Both the position numbers and the translations under genes were made by a program. A stretch of DNA of 64,000 bases from contig JBITNC010000001.1 of the NCBI GenBank assembly GCA_050084985.1, forward strand, positions 1,488,001-1,552,000, read 5' to 3'. This DNA is from Nageia nagi. Its lineage: Eukaryota > Pinophyta. The notes beneath the pieces were generated by a model. It saw nothing but the letters and a program-made list of their open reading frames with translations. It searched no databases and was not told the DNA's origin. Below are positions 44,740 through 58,049 of this stretch, piece by piece (the first letter of the stretch is position 1; every line of letters starts with the position of its first letter).

Positions 44740-45540
44740 TGATGGTTAAGGTACTCCTTTGGAATATCCAAGTCTCTCCATGGCAAAAGGACCTTAATTT
44801 TCCAGATAATACAAATGTAAATTTTCTCACTAAAACTTGGGAAAATAATGGAAAACAACTTCTAATATGAATGGATTCAATTTATTATTCATTTGGAATA
44901 AAAAGCATAGAGGTAGAGGTTATAGAGGAATTGCTTATTATTACAAATATTACTTAGCCAATTCCTTTGAGTTAATCAAGAGTTATCCAAATAACCAATT
45001 TTTGTGATTCAATTAAACAATAAACAAAATTATATATGTTATTTTTCCCCTAGAGATTCTACATTCTACAAAAAGAAAAAATAGATAGAAAACTTCCTTT
45101 ATAGAATCTTAAAAATTATATTGACCATTTTAAATAAAAAGGTGAGCTAATTCTAATTAGGGATTTTAATGCTCATACAAATTGCAAGTAAAGTATCTTT
45201 ACCAATTATGCTAGTAACATTTATTTTATTTGGCTTGATGAAGATCTAATGCTCAACATGAGTTTTCTTGAATCTTTAATGATCGAATCAAAAAATATTT
45301 AGATAATAATTAATAAAGTTCATCCATTTTCATGAACTTCTTATTGTAAATGGTCTACAATTTTGGCCCAAATATAATAAATTAACTTATATTCATAAAA
45401 ATAGTAATAGTACCCTAGACTATATTACTCTCCAACTTTGCTTATCAATAAAATACAAGAATTTGATATCTACATGGATTGTGAACCCAATTTTGACCAT
45501 TGACCTATATTTTTAAAATATATTTAGTACATAATGATAA
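44740..45540 (+). pseudogene. LINE-like apurinic endonuclease remnant
   Basis: Plus-strand peptides match the endonuclease/exonuclease/phosphatase fold of plant LINE ORF2. NGFNLLFIWNKKHRGRGYRG lies at about 44870-44930, FVIQLNNKQNYICYFSPRDS at about 45002-45060, and GELILIRDFNAHTN at 45141-45182 (the GDFNA.. catalytic motif with Gly changed to Arg). Then comes TYIHKNSNSTLDYIT-like sequence at about 45388-45430, where LDY precedes the usual SDH motif, here degenerate. Frameshifts and stops are frequent. Reverse transcriptase was not found; decayed sequence to about 46380 may be the linker. Confidence 0.5.
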
Positions 45541-47820
45541 CAACATTACTAATAGGATAAAAACTACAAATATTATTCTTAAGCATAATTATATGCATCC
45601 TTCAAATGAATGATGCATTCAACTCACTTCCTAAAAGATTATCCTTAATAACTAGTTTATATAATAATTTCACCTTCAAATTATTCATTAACATTAACAA
45701 ACACTCTTTCCAAATGTCTATCATTCTTAACCATCAAAAAATGCATAAATGTTATGACATGAAATGTGAAGTTTCTAGATAAAATATTAAGATTTCTCAA
45801 AATATTATGGACAAGCATCATAAAATGAAAGAATATAAGAATGACTTTTCTCACACCAACATTGTATTAAGATAGACTAACATATATTTAGAGAATAATT
45901 ATTTGAATATCCTACAATATGAAAATATAAGTTCAATATCATTTCATATTCATTTGCTCTATCTACTATGAAATTCAAGGTTGGTACCATTGCTTATTCA
46001 AAGGTTCCCATACTTTAAAACTATGGATGAATTACAAAGATAAAAAATACATTGCATTCTATATCTAAAAATCCATTCACCTCAAAATGAACTTAAGCAT
46101 TAGTATATCCTATAGTACAATTGACCCTAACTTATCACATCCTTTTTACAATTGTTGGAAGATGTGAATTAGAAGTACACCATGATTCCTAATGACTCTA
46201 GAAGGACTACTTATTGGCATATTAGTAATAAACCTACTAGGGTTAATCCCTCTTATTGTAATATCATTAGATTATTTTTACTTAGAATTCCAAGGAAAAA
46301 TTTTAACTTTTCTTATACCAACATTTACTATTTCAATATATAATCATTTAAATCCTATATAATCAAAAGTTAGGGTGTAATCCACAATAAAATCTTAATA
46401 TCTAAATAGTTACTTATTTAGATATTTTTAGTTTATCTTAATCTAAATGAAAAACTATGAGGATGAAATATGGAATTATATTGATGTAATTATTCCTTAT
46501 ATATCTAAATAATAGCTTCAAATAATTATGTCAAAAGAAACCTCTAACCCTAAGTCTTTAAGACCTTAGAGCCACTCAAGGTAGGGATAAGTCCTAGCTA
46601 AAGATAATAGTAGGCCTCCTTTTCCACAATCAAATAGATGATCAAAAGATAATCAAAAATTCCTAAATTCATGTGTGATATTCTCTTTTTATAATGCTAG
46701 TACAATATGTTCTTTTATATAAATAAAAGATAATGATATTGGTAAATAAATGTTTAATATATACTATGTTGATAAGATATGATAAAATATACTAAAGTAC
46801 CCACAAAAATGAATTAATAAAGTGATCAACTCACAAACTATACAAAATTATAAACACCCATAATGATAATTAATGATGGATATCCTAAACAATGATATGG
46901 GTATGAAACATTACACACGAACCTAACCCTAAACTAAAAGTATAATTAGCTTGGGTTTGCAATTATATATCAAACAATGCAAGATATATGTTAATAAAAG
47001 GATATATGTGCTCCAATTGCCTTAAAAATTACTTTAGAACCTACAAAAACATAAAACACAAAAATATCCAAGAATATGATATTAATTCACAAGGGATTCA
47101 CCCCAATATACCATAAAATTAGGGTGTGAAGCCTTGTAGTAGCTCATGCCATGGTGGGTTTCTACCAAAACCCTAATTTATATGTATTGAAGTGCTTAAT
47201 TATTGATAATTATTATATTAAGGTTTATAATGCTCTGCAAATGATCAAAAAAATAAGATAAAAGTGAATCAAAAGTGACAAATGTGGAAAAAATAACCTT
47301 TTATAATATTACATTCATAATTGGTTGGTCAATTAGGAAGCTATAAGATTAGTTGTTTGTGTTATGATTTTTGACCAAAATTGCTAAATTTGACCAATTT
47401 TTTATGTTTATTCTCAAATATTATTTTTTCTTGCAAATATGTAATTTTGGAGTGTCTATAGTTGTCCCTTTTTAAGTTGAGTTTTACAAACATGTAAGAC
47501 TTAGCACAAAAACCAAGATAAATGTTATAATTAGGCTTAATTGTTCTAATAATATTTCTTTGATATATTTGATCATGATAAAAATTTGGATGATAATGCT
47601 CAATGATAGTTTTTCTTACAAGGATGGCATGTGAATGTAGGCATACAAAACCTACCAAATGTTGGGAGATAACTGTAAAATTATCTCAATGAAATGATCA
47701 ATGTAGAATGGTCCAAGCTATGGAAACATATTGAAATATTTTGGCTTATGACATGTGTAAGCTCACTAATGTGATTATGATAACTTTTTTCCATGGAAAT
47801 TAAAGTTAAACAATACTAAA
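45541..47820. other. No recognised gene
   Basis: AT-rich, decayed. The left part may continue the LINE relic. The minus-strand ORF 47362-47658 (98 codons) has no recognised domain and lies in ordinary AT-rich sequence. Confidence 0.3.
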
Positions 47821-47830
47821 CATAAAATGT

Positions 47831-48290
47831 TCCCCATGTTGAATGATAAATAAAGCAAAAACCATGGTAATGTTAACAATGAGCTCTTTCCTCCAAATAA
47901 TGGTAAGAAAATAAAAGTAATGATAAACTATTACCCCATGTTAAATGGAAAGTAAGAAATGATGGTTCTAAAATGATTCCTTTACCCCATGTTGAATGGA
48001 AAGTAAAGAAAAATTATTTTATCCCCATGTTAAATGGAAATCAAAAAGGTTATGTTCAAATGATATCTTTGTTCCAAGTAATGGTAAACAAAGATGAAGA
48101 TGCTCAATATATGATCATAACAATAGAATTATTAGGTTTCCCAAGAAAAGGATTATGCTCAAGGATAATGCTAAAGAAATTGATGTATGATATCCTAAAT
48201 ATATATTAGGATGTGATGGTATTAACCTAAATTTAATATAGTTAATATCTCATCTCCCACATAATGGAATGATGGGTTGAATAAAGTGAA
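47831..48290. repeat. Degenerate tandem repeat with CCCCATGTTRAATGG core
   Basis: CCCCATGTT(G/A)AATG(G/A) occurs at about 47832, 47935, 47985 and 48023, with related TCCAA(A/G)TAATGGTAA at about 47892 and 48073 and CCCACATAATGGAATGATGG at about 48255. Spacing is 35-60 bp. It may be a decayed minisatellite or a repetitive LTR segment. Confidence 0.5.
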
Positions 48291-48599
48291 GTTAGCATAT
48301 ATTATAAATTTCAAATATTATGATATGATATTAATGCTCAAATATATTGGTTAATGTGTTACATAATGCTTGCTTTCTTAATTTTGCTCAAATATTTTTT
48401 TCATCACATATTATAAGATCTGATATAAAATATGATATTTATATTGATCATTATAAATATAATGATGAAATGTGAGAAATATATTTATCAATGTCAAAGT
48501 CATTATCACTTATTCCTTAAGATTATATCTCCCTCAAAAATCATGATAGTCAACAATGCATGAGTTATTGGAAATGCATATAAGAGCATACATTGTATT

Positions 48600-48785
48600 G
48601 ATGTGAATATGAATAAATACATGTAAGGTTCAGGAGTTATAATCTTGTATAATAACAAATCAAATAACCATCATTATATGAAACCCTAAATATTTATTAA
48701 TATACATTAGAGCATATGCTAGTGTATTTATTATTTATATAGATACCTAAATTATCTAATGTTGACTAATGTATTATGTCTAACA
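48600..48785 (-). repeat. End of a minus-strand Copia 3' LTR (left edge not defined)
   Basis: TCTAACA (48779-48785) is followed by CCCCCCATAAT, which reads on the minus strand as ATTATGGGGGG then TGTTAGACATAATAC, a polypurine tract plus LTR start. This fits the minus-strand Copia pol to its right. The left limit given is nominal. Confidence 0.5.
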
Positions 48786-51700
48786 CCCCCCATAATACAT
48801 TAGGTATTCAAAAAACATGAGAAAAAGCTTTGAAAGTATTCTAAATTTCCACTAAAAAGAGATTTGTTGAAGACACATGTAATTTATGATTTTTTGGAAC
48901 TGTAGCAGAGTTAAATATTGTACATTGAGACATGGTCATACATGAAATGCACCCTATATCAATGTGTTTGGTGTACTCATGAAAAATAGGATTATGAATC
49001 ATCTTCAACACACTTTGATTATCTCAGTGTAGAACTGTAGTGTTTGTTTATGGAATTTCAATGTATAACAAAATATGATATAACCATATTATTTCATAAA
49101 TAGAATTAGTAGTAGCATGGTGTTCCAACTATGTGGTAGAATTGGATGTGATGCTTTGATTTTTACTACCCTATAAAATGGGTACATATCCAATGAATAA
49201 CACATATCCTTTCATTGATCTCCTATCATCCAAGGATCCTCCATAATTAGCATTCTTGTATCCAAACATGATGAACTTATTATTCTACTTATACTCTAAG
49301 ATATAACTATTAGTGTCATGGATGTACCTCAAAATATGCTTTTTATGGTCTAAAGGGCCTTTTTTGGTTCATGCATGAATCATGAAAGATATCTAACAAC
49401 ATAGAAAACATTCAGCCTATTATATGCTAGGTAAATTAACCTTCTAATTAGATGATAGTAGAGAGTTACATATATCAATGGAGAAAAATCATGGTATAAA
49501 AAATCTAAAATAGGTTCAATTGGTATGGATATAATTTGGTAATATGTCATCGTAAATTTATTTAACAAACTCTTGGTGTGCTTCATCTATGAAATAAATA
49601 TCTAGTCATGCATCTACCAAACCTCCAAACTAAGGAAATAGTGAAATAAACCAAGTTCAATCATTTTGAATGATCTTTTAAGATAATATTTACAACATGT
49701 TATCAATTTCTTAGTATTGCATGTGATAACTATATCATTGACATACACTATAATTATGATAATCTCCCCCATGTTGTCAAAGGTAGAGGCTAGGATCATA
49801 CAAACTTCTATTGAAGTCATGTTATAATAAGTGTTCATCAATTTTAATATAACATGCTCTTGGATCCTATTTCAAGCTACATAGATACTTGATCAACCTG
49901 CACACTTGTCCTTTTCTTGGGTTAATCACAATCCCTTTAAGTTGTTGCATGTATACTTTTTCCTCTAAGCCCCCATTCAGGAAGGCACTTTTCACATTTA
50001 TTTGATGGACTTTCTAGCCAAATTATGTTGCCATTACAAAAATAATTTTGATGGTATTCATCTTAGTTATGGGAGAAAATATCTCCTCATAGTCAATACC
50101 TCCTCTTGATTGTATCCTTTGGCAACAAGTCAAGCCTTGTGCTTATTGATTATCCCATCAACTTTGTACTTTTTTTTAATAACCATTTGCATCTAATTGA
50201 ATTCTTCACTGGAGGAAGTTCTATGAACTTCCATGTACCATTTTTCATCAATGCATCATAATCAACTTGCATGTTTGACTTCCAATTTGATAGCTCAATG
50301 GATTCATGAACCATTTCAATTTTAGGTGTATTCATCACTATGCCGATCAGTACCAATTTCACTTCCTCATGAGCCATCCTTTCTGTCCTTATTCTAGAAG
50401 TAGAATTTTTTGGTGGACCACTCAAGTTTGAATTTTATAGTCTCTTATGATACCATTTAGGTCTTCTAACATTATTACATGGAAAATTTACATATGGATC
50501 TTCTCTCTTATTATCCTCATCATCATAATTAACTAGGGACCACATTAGGTTCAAGTACTATTTTAGGTGGACTAGTAGGATCCATGAGTTTGTATCTTTT
50601 GGATTCACTTTTGTACTTTTGTATCTTTCTTTTCTCATTAGGAATATGTATATATGTAGTGCAACCAAATACTCAAAAATGTGAGATATATGGTATTTCC
50701 CTTGTCTATGTTTCTTTAGGTTTCATCCTAAAAAGAGATCTTAAGGGTGTTCTATTCAATAGCTATATTATAGTGTTTACTACATTGGCCCAAAATTTTA
50801 TGTCCATATTTTAGCATATTTCTCATCATTTTAACTATGGTTTGATTTATTTTTTCACAAAACCTATGTTGTTGTGGTGTGTATGGTGTGGTCAATTGTT
50901 ATCAAATTCCATGTTTCTTTAGGAATGCAAAAACTTATTTGATAAGTATTACCCACTTGATCTAAGTAGAGAACATGGATATGACAACCAATGGTATTTT
51001 TCACATAAGCTTTGAACTCTTTAAAATATTGAAAGGTTTCATCCTTTTTTTTTAATGGATACAGCCATATTTTTTGGATTAATCATCAATAAATATAAGG
51101 AAGTAACATTGGTTAGTGTTACTAGCACTCATGGGCCTACACATATTGATGTGTATCACATCAAGAGGTCCTTTAGTAGAACGTATGCTAGTCTTAAAGG
51201 GAAGTTTGCATTCTTTCCCTATGATGCAAGTAGAATAAACTTTAGTAGGAGAAGCAAGATATGGGAGACCATGTACCATATCCTTATTTTGTAGAGTGAT
51301 TAGGTAGTTTAGATTTATTTTCCTAAATATTTGGTGCCAAAGAGTGGTCACATTCATAACCTAAATATTTAAAGCCTAATTATTGGAATATATAATATCA
51401 AGCATAAATGTTCTCCTAACTCCTTTTTCTTTTTCTACTATTCAACATCCTTTGTATTTGTCATAAATGAAGAAAATATTTTCCCTTTTCATAATATCAT
51501 ACACTAATTTCAAATTATTTTCTAGCATTTGAAAAATTGATAAGAGGTCTATATGGGCCCTTGCACATAGAAGACCTCTTTGATCTGATAATTATTATTT
51601 CCAAGTTATACATGAACATCACCCTTTTCTTCAATATCATGAGATGTATCATCACCCAATTGAACTTGACCAATTTTATATTATTTTAAAAAGAATCAAA

Positions 51701-52680
51701 CCAATCCTTTTGGCCAATCATGTGCTTGGAAGCATTGGAATCAACATACTAAGTGGATGAGACTGAAGGTTTCTCTTGATGAACAAGAGAGATATTTTTA
51801 ACATCTTCAATAACTTCATTAGTATCATTCATAATATTTTCTTATTATTATGTTTTTTATAGTCTTGTTTCTTACTCCTCCTAATTCTAAGGTTTTTTCC
51901 CTTTAAGAAAAATAATTGTACCAACAATGTTTAAAATTCATGCCCTTTCTTGCCACAAATCACACAATTCTTTTTCTATTTTTCATTAGACTACTAGAAA
52001 TGTTTACCTTTACCTTTTTGCTAGAAGGACTTATTTCTTCTTTAATTGGACATCATAGATTATTATTCTTTATGCAAAAGTACATGTGAAGCTTCTTCTT
52101 GTTGCAATATATTAGCTAACTCTTTAAATTTAGGTGTTTGCTTCAAGATGTTCAATTTCTTCACAAAGGTATGGTATGTATCTAGAGGTGTAGAGGTCTA
52201 CAACTCTACAAATAAAGGATTCAATTTGTTCATCACTTTTTAGTTTTAGGATGTGTAATTGACCTTGTAAAAGGAGAATTTAATTCTAATTATTTTATAC
52301 AAAAACTTGTTGCAATTTCTTATATGCTTCTACAGCATCTTTGGAATCTAAAACATGAGATTGTACATCATCTAAAATACCAAGGAAAATGATCATACGA
52401 GCTTTCCTTCTTCTTTGATCAAACTTAGTTTGGGTTTCCTCTACTATCATTGGATTATTCTCTTTTCTAGTTGCAATTTCCCATAATTATTTGAGCTCTA
52501 AGATTGTCTAAATATTTATCTTCTAGGAGGCATAGTTACTACCCTTCAACACTTATGAATTAGGCATTAAAATTTTTAGGATGGGTAGTGCCATATTTGT
52601 TTTGTAAGTTTTGTTCTTCTTCAATCAATGGTATTTAATCATCAATTTGTAAAAAATCACTCACTTCAGAGTGTGCAAAA
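48786..52680 (-). pseudogene. Minus-strand Ty1/Copia gag-pol pseudogene
   Basis: Read right to left, the Copia order is kept. A gag zinc knuckle CVICGKKGHEF is near 51935-51980 (last Cys lost). The integrase region at 51079-51357 reads LWHQIFRKINLNYL, KDMVHGLPYLASPTKV and YFLIFIDD. The reverse transcriptase start at 50150-50425 reads YDALMKNGTWKFIELPP. The catalytic region at 49614-49841 reads YVNDIVIT, where the usual YVDD has its first Asp changed to Asn, then MIELGLFHYFLSLEV. A downstream segment at 49380-49586 reads LIRRLIYLAYNRLNVFYVV. A decayed RNase H runs to about 48800. Frameshifts and stops are spread throughout. The 5' LTR was not found on the right. Confidence 0.75.
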
Positions 52681-54003
52681 AATCTAGTCTCCCCCCTTCA
52701 AATTTACCTTCAAAAGTTATTTTAATCTCCTCCAAAGTATTAATTAATTGATTTTGTCTCAAAAAATTGTTAAAATACCTCAAATAAAATCTTGGTTTTA
52801 AATAAATTAAGCATGTAAAAAATTAAAAGCTTAAGTTATTATGGAGGGATTTGACTTTGTAATCTTTTCTTCACAAATTTAATGCTTTACCAAGGTATTA
52901 AGGGCTCTTCCTTATTAGATAAATGGATTGGATTATTTTAATTTTATTTTGATAATCTATGACATTTATAAAAATATATCTCCTTAAAAGTTTTTAATAT
53001 TTTCTAAGAAAATATTATTTAATTATAAATATTCATTTCTCCTCTAAAAATTAATATGGACTGATTTTATTACTAGGAAAATGAAATTTTGATCTCCTCT
53101 TTTATTTTGATCTCCTCAAAAGTGTAATATTTTGTTTGCAAGGTAAGACATTATTTATCTCCTTCATTTTATTCACCTCCAAAATATTTATTTGTAAATC
53201 CAATTTTTGTCTTCTCCTCTAAATAATATTACTCTTAACAATATTTAAAATGGCTCCTCCAAAAATATTTAACTAAATCTAGAAAAATATAGGTCCTCCA
53301 ATAGCTTTTTCATTGCTAGGAAAATATATTTAAAAGAATTTAGGAATTTAGGGACTTAGGGAGTGAGTCATATATTTTTTATTCTAATTGGTGGAGTGTT
53401 GGATGGAGTATTGTTGGGAACTTGGTTCTTAATTGAAGAGGCTACATTTGTGAAGCATTGGATGTTATAGGAATAAATAGTCAAAGACTTTACTAAAAAT
53501 TCATTCTATTCCATTGTATTTCCTCTAACTAGGCATCAAGTGTGGGTGTAGAAGACTAATGAGCTTAGGGGAGGAGGAGCATTGGTTGGCAAGGCTAGCA
53601 ACATATAGACTATAAGCTAAACTCTATATTTTTAAATATTATTTCAACTAATTTTCAACTCCTAGGAATAAAAGGTAGTTTTTTGATACACGTGTGGGCT
53701 ATGAGATGGTTGGTTGGTCATTGGAAGATGCATGTTGTAAGGGGTTCTGTAGTGGTGAGAGGATGAGATTTGTATTGGTCGTGTGTTGGAATCATGCATG
53801 AGGAGGAAGGAGGTCTTCTTTGGATATCTATGCAAGGGTTGGGATGGGGGAAAGATGTCTTTCTCCAATCTATTAAACATAAAATAAAATATTTTTTTTG
53901 GACTACAATATTCCTTTCCCTATTCAAGCATAGAATGATATGCACTCCTAGGATATGCATAACTTTATGGTTTTTGGGATTTAGGAGGATCAATCTCCTC
54001 TAA
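52681..54003. other. No recognised gene; pyrimidine-rich degenerate repeats
   Basis: CTCCTCTAAAA-like strings recur at about 53041, 53113, 53178, 53214, 53252 and 53293. No coding domain is seen. The overlapping ORFs near 53660-54003 on both strands show no family resemblance. Confidence 0.35.
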
Positions 54004-54008
54004 CCTTC
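54004..54008. repeat. Target-site duplication CCTTC, left copy
   Basis: Matches 60096-60100 after the 3' LTR. Confidence 0.6.
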
Positions 54009-54730
54009 AAATCCAAATTGGATTGTATTGGGTTATCTTTTTAGGATTAATACTCATTAAAGAGGTATATGTGCTTAGATACATACCAAAGACTAAAATA
54101 TGGAGTTATTTGGTATTCATTTTTAAGACACCAATGGCATGAAATTACTAATTTTAGGTCATTAATAGCATGCAACTTGATGATTCAGCAAAGGAATTCT
54201 AAGGGACATCAATGTGTTGGGTAGATGAAACAATTCAATTCCTACAATCAAAGTTTCCAAGGCATTTTTATGCTTATTTAAGGGACATGCTACTCTTTGA
54301 TTCTATATGGGAGTTTTGAGAGATTTAGGATTTTGGGATTATAATATTTGAAGAAAGACCAAAAGTCATTCTAGAATTTTGTAGTTCTGAGATTGTATTT
54401 TCTTCTTTCTATAGGAGGTTGTAGTAATTATAGAAGATTGTATTACCACTATGTTTATGGTATTTCTCTATGCATGTAATTTTGTAATGTCCATAGATAA
54501 TGAGAAGAAAAGGCTCCAATTCCATGTTGGATTAGCCCACATTGGGTGAACTAAGGTAAATCATTATATTGATTTTGTTGTGTGTTTGAGATCACTAGTT
54601 TGTGATTTACATTGTGCAATTTTCAAAGTTATATGCAATTTTGTATGATCGCATAATGGTGAATGTATGTTCATTCAAATCTGTAAGTGAGGATCCAAGT
54701 ATGCTATAAGCATCTGGTGATTATAGATCA
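54009..54730 (+). repeat. 5' LTR of the Ty3 element
   Basis: Begins AAATCCAAATTGGAT (the first two bases are changed from TG, judging from the 3' copy) and ends TATAGATCA. Matches 59379-60095 with many substitutions and a few indels, so the insertion is old. Confidence 0.7.
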
Positions 54731-54732
54731 CA

Positions 54733-54744
54733 TGGTATCATAGC
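54733..54744 (+). other. Primer binding site, initiator-Met type
   Basis: TGGTATCATAGC against the canonical TGGTATCAGAGC, just inside the 5' LTR. Confidence 0.75.
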
Positions 54745-55086
54745 TTGTGTACACAAAATTTCAAGCCAAATTTTTGGGGATTTTAGGTTGTTAGGGGTAT
54801 GTTTTTTTATATTTGGGAGGAGATCTTAAATACAAGAATTGATTCTAAAGGATCCTAAGATTGGTCAAAGGGGAAGAGTGAATGAAATGGATAATGCAAA
54901 GGAGTAATAGTCTATTGTTTATGCCATGATGGAGGCCAATTTTGAGAGTTTTTCAAAAATGGAAAATCATTTGGCTCATTTGGCTGAGTTGTTGGCTACT
55001 AGAGAAAATAAAATGTTAATCAAAGATATCATGATGTAGTTGGGAGAACTTATTCATCATATTCATCAAATAAAGTTCCCTTCAAG

Positions 55087-55800
55087 GTGGATGCTAAAGT
55101 GGACATTTCTACTTTTGTAAGAGAGGTCAATACAGAAAAGGTGAACAATTGGTTGAAACAATTGGAGGTTTATTTCCAAATTCATGATGTTGTAAATGAT
55201 GTTGATAAAATTTCTTTTTTTAGATTAAATATGAGTGGACATGCTTTAGTTTCATGGGAAATGCATGTAGAAACTTTTAATCATATACACTTGTCAGAAA
55301 TATCTTCTTAGAATGAATTTAAGAAGTTATTAAGAGGTCAATTTTATCCATTAGGACATCATAACAAACAATTGATGAAATGGAAATTTTTTAGACAACA
55401 AAGATGGTAAAATGTTCAAGAATACAATACAAAATTTAAAAATAAGCTAATTTTCTTGGGGTTTCACCTAAATATCCTCAAACTTTAATGAAGTACATTG
55501 GAGGTTTACATAGTCATTTGTAAAAGACTATCATGTTGTTTAATCCTACTAATCTTAATCAAGTGTGTGTGCAATTGCAATACTTAAAGGAGGAAGATAA
55601 AGCAAGGAGACAATATGATGAATCCAAGAAGGCTTCTAATTCAAAGGGAGGATAAGAGAAATGTAAATCTCAAGATAAAAGCAAAGGTAAGAAAGAAACT
55701 AAGACCACTAATATTTCAAATAAAGAAGGTGATAGTAGGCTTTGTATTCATTGTGATAAAGATGGTCATGTTGATGATAAATGTTAGAAATTACATTCAA
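55087..55800 (+). pseudogene. gag: Ty3 gag pseudogene
   Basis: Residues from 55087 read KVDISTFVREVNTEKVNNWL, then LEVYFQIHDV, then MSGHALVSWEMHVE, a chromovirus-type gag. A stop at 55309-55311 and later frameshifts follow. The FKKLLRGQFYPLGH segment continues near 55318-55360. The zinc knuckle CIHCDKDGHVDDKC (CX2CX4HX4C) is intact at 55743-55784. The upstream leader (54745-55086) has further decayed codons. Confidence 0.75.
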
Positions 55801-55959
55801 AATTACATCCATATAAGCATAAGAATAGGGAGAAAACTAATGCTATGGTTATTATATATGATGATATTGAGGGAAGTTCAGACATTGATGAGAGAATAAA
55901 TTATTCAACCATTAAAAAGGTTAAAAAACCACAATACATTGAAGAATAAAGGATTCAAT

Positions 55960-56342
55960 TATTCCACCTCAAAATCCAAATCAAGAAAACCAAAGTAGAT
56001 TGCATTGTTGATCTTGATTCTCAAGCAAATTTGATTACAGAGACTATGGTAAGTAATTTGGGATTGGAAACTCTCAACTATCTAAATCCATATCCTTTGG
56101 GTTGGGTGCATCACAATGCTAGTTTGCAAGTCACTAAGCAATGTAAGTTGATGTTTGCTATTTGTGCAAAGTACAATGATGAAGTATTGGTTGATGTTTT
56201 TCCTTTAGACATTTGTGGCATTATTATTTGTAACCCTTACATGTGGGATAGAGATGGTATCTATTACATAAAATATGAAAAGATGTTTCTAGCTAATACA
56301 CATAAAAGTAGGAAAAATATACCTTTGATCACTACCATTTAA
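55960..56342 (+). pseudogene. Ty3 aspartic protease region
   Basis: CIVDLDSQANLI at about 56000-56037 corresponds to the D-S/T-G-x-x-N-L-I active-site region, with the Gly changed to Asp. It continues into ORF 56031-56342 (TETMVSNLGLETL ... DVFPLDICGIIICNPYMWDR). The active site is therefore lost. A flap and second strand are readable. Confidence 0.65.
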
Positions 56343-56589
56343 GTAAACCATCTTATAAATGCTTATAAAAAGTTTGTTCTGATCATGGTGAAAAAAGGAT
56401 CCTCAGGGGAGGTGAATCGCATGCTATCAATAGCATGTAATACTAACTTTAGGATATTAGAGGAGCATAAAAGAGAGGAATAGATGCAAAATTTGGTTTG
56501 GGAGCTTACAAACTTGTTTGCAGAGCCATAGGGATTACCTCCCATGTAGGATATACAACATGATATTTAGTTGTTACCTGATGATTCAT

Positions 56590-57745
56590 TTCCCAACATA
56601 GCTTTGTATCAATAATCAATTTTGGAGAAAGAGGAGATAAGGAGGTAGATTCAAGAGTTGGTTGATCAAGGTGTGATTATACCAAGTACATCTCCATGTG
56701 TATCACTTGTTATTTTGGTTTCCAAGAAGGATCAAACTTAGAGAATGTGCATTATGTAGAGCACTAAACAAAATCACCATCAAAAATTGCTATCCTTTAC
56801 CTTAGATAGATGATCTTTTGGATCAGTTGCAAGGGGCAAGATTCTTCACAAAGTTGTACTTGAGGAGTGGATATCATCAAGTTCAAATCAAGGAGGAGGA
56901 TATTTGGAAAACTACTTTCAAGATAAGGCAAGGCTTATTTGAGTGTCTTGTTTTGCCATTTTATGAGGGTAATGAATGATGTACTTCATCTATTTATTGA
57001 TTCTTTTGTTATTGTATACTTATATGATATTCTTATTTATAGTTCTACTTGGGAAGAACATGTTGTACATCTTAGAAAAGTATTTCAAACTTTGCATAGG
57101 GAGAAGTTTTTATTCAAACATTTAAAATGTGAGTTTTACAAAGAGTCTTTGGTGTATTTGGGCCATGTTATTCTTCATGGACAACTTAAGATAGATCCTA
57201 GTAAAGTAAGTGCTATAGTAGATTGGCCAAGGCCATATAATGTAACTAAAGTGAGGAGTTCCTTAGGTGCTATCCAATATTTGAGAAAGTTTAATATTGA
57301 TTTTTCTCATATTGCTTCACCTTTACATGATGTAACTAGCAAGAGGCAAGTTTTGCAATGGGAGAAACAATAATAAAAATATTTTGATACTTTGAAGTAA
57401 AAGATTATTAATGCACCTATATTAGCACTTCTTGATTTGTAGAAGTCATTTGAAGTGGAGACTAATGCAAGTGAATATGCCATGATAGCCATTTTGTTAC
57501 AAGAATGTAAACCAATTTGCTATCATTCTAAAAATTTTAATGGGGCTATTTTAAATTATCTTACTTATGATAAGAAAATGTATGTGTTGGTTCAAGCTAT
57601 TAAAAGGTGGAAATATTACTTAATAGGGAAAGAAACAATCATTCATATTGATCATAAACCATTAAAGTATTTCCAAAATCAATCAAAATTACAACAAACT
57701 AGACCCTATAGGTGGATGATTTTTTGTAACAATTTCATATAGTGA
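56590..57745 (+). pseudogene. Ty3 reverse transcriptase-RNase H pseudogene
   Basis: The RT start (RRxIQELVDQGVIIPSTSPC) lies at about 56640-56700. The VLPF ... MRVMNDVLH junction at about 56945-56980 has lost the usual GLCNAPATF segment. The catalytic box in 56939-57373 reads VYLYDILIYS, with the first Asp of YxDD changed to Tyr. Then YLGHVILHGQLKIDPSKVSAIVDW and thumb sequence follow. RNase H (57455-57742) reads NASEYAMIAILLQECKPICY, IIHIDHKPLKYF. Several frameshifts and stops separate the parts. It cannot be active. Confidence 0.8.
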
Positions 57746-58049
57746 TCAAGTATAAGAAAGGAACACAAAATAAGGTTATTAACATGTTTTCTAGACCACT
57801 TGTAACTACAACTTCTATGCCATTAGTGATATGCAGTACTGATTTTGGGCCATTAGCATCATATAAATAGGATTCATTGAGTTCGCTCTTAGTTCTAAAA
57901 TTTCTTCCTTTTCTATCTAAGTCATTTTTAGAGGCATATGTGTAGGATCTAAACTTCAGAGAGGTATATGAGTAGTTGTCTTCATCTAGGTACAAGTACA
58001 AGGGTTTGATGAATCTCATTTGTAAAATGGACTTCTTTATCATTTTAAT

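Noticed and set aside
50584-51294. Plus-strand ORFs of 76 and 79 codons
   Set aside because: Antisense shadows of the minus-strand Copia integrase and connection region.
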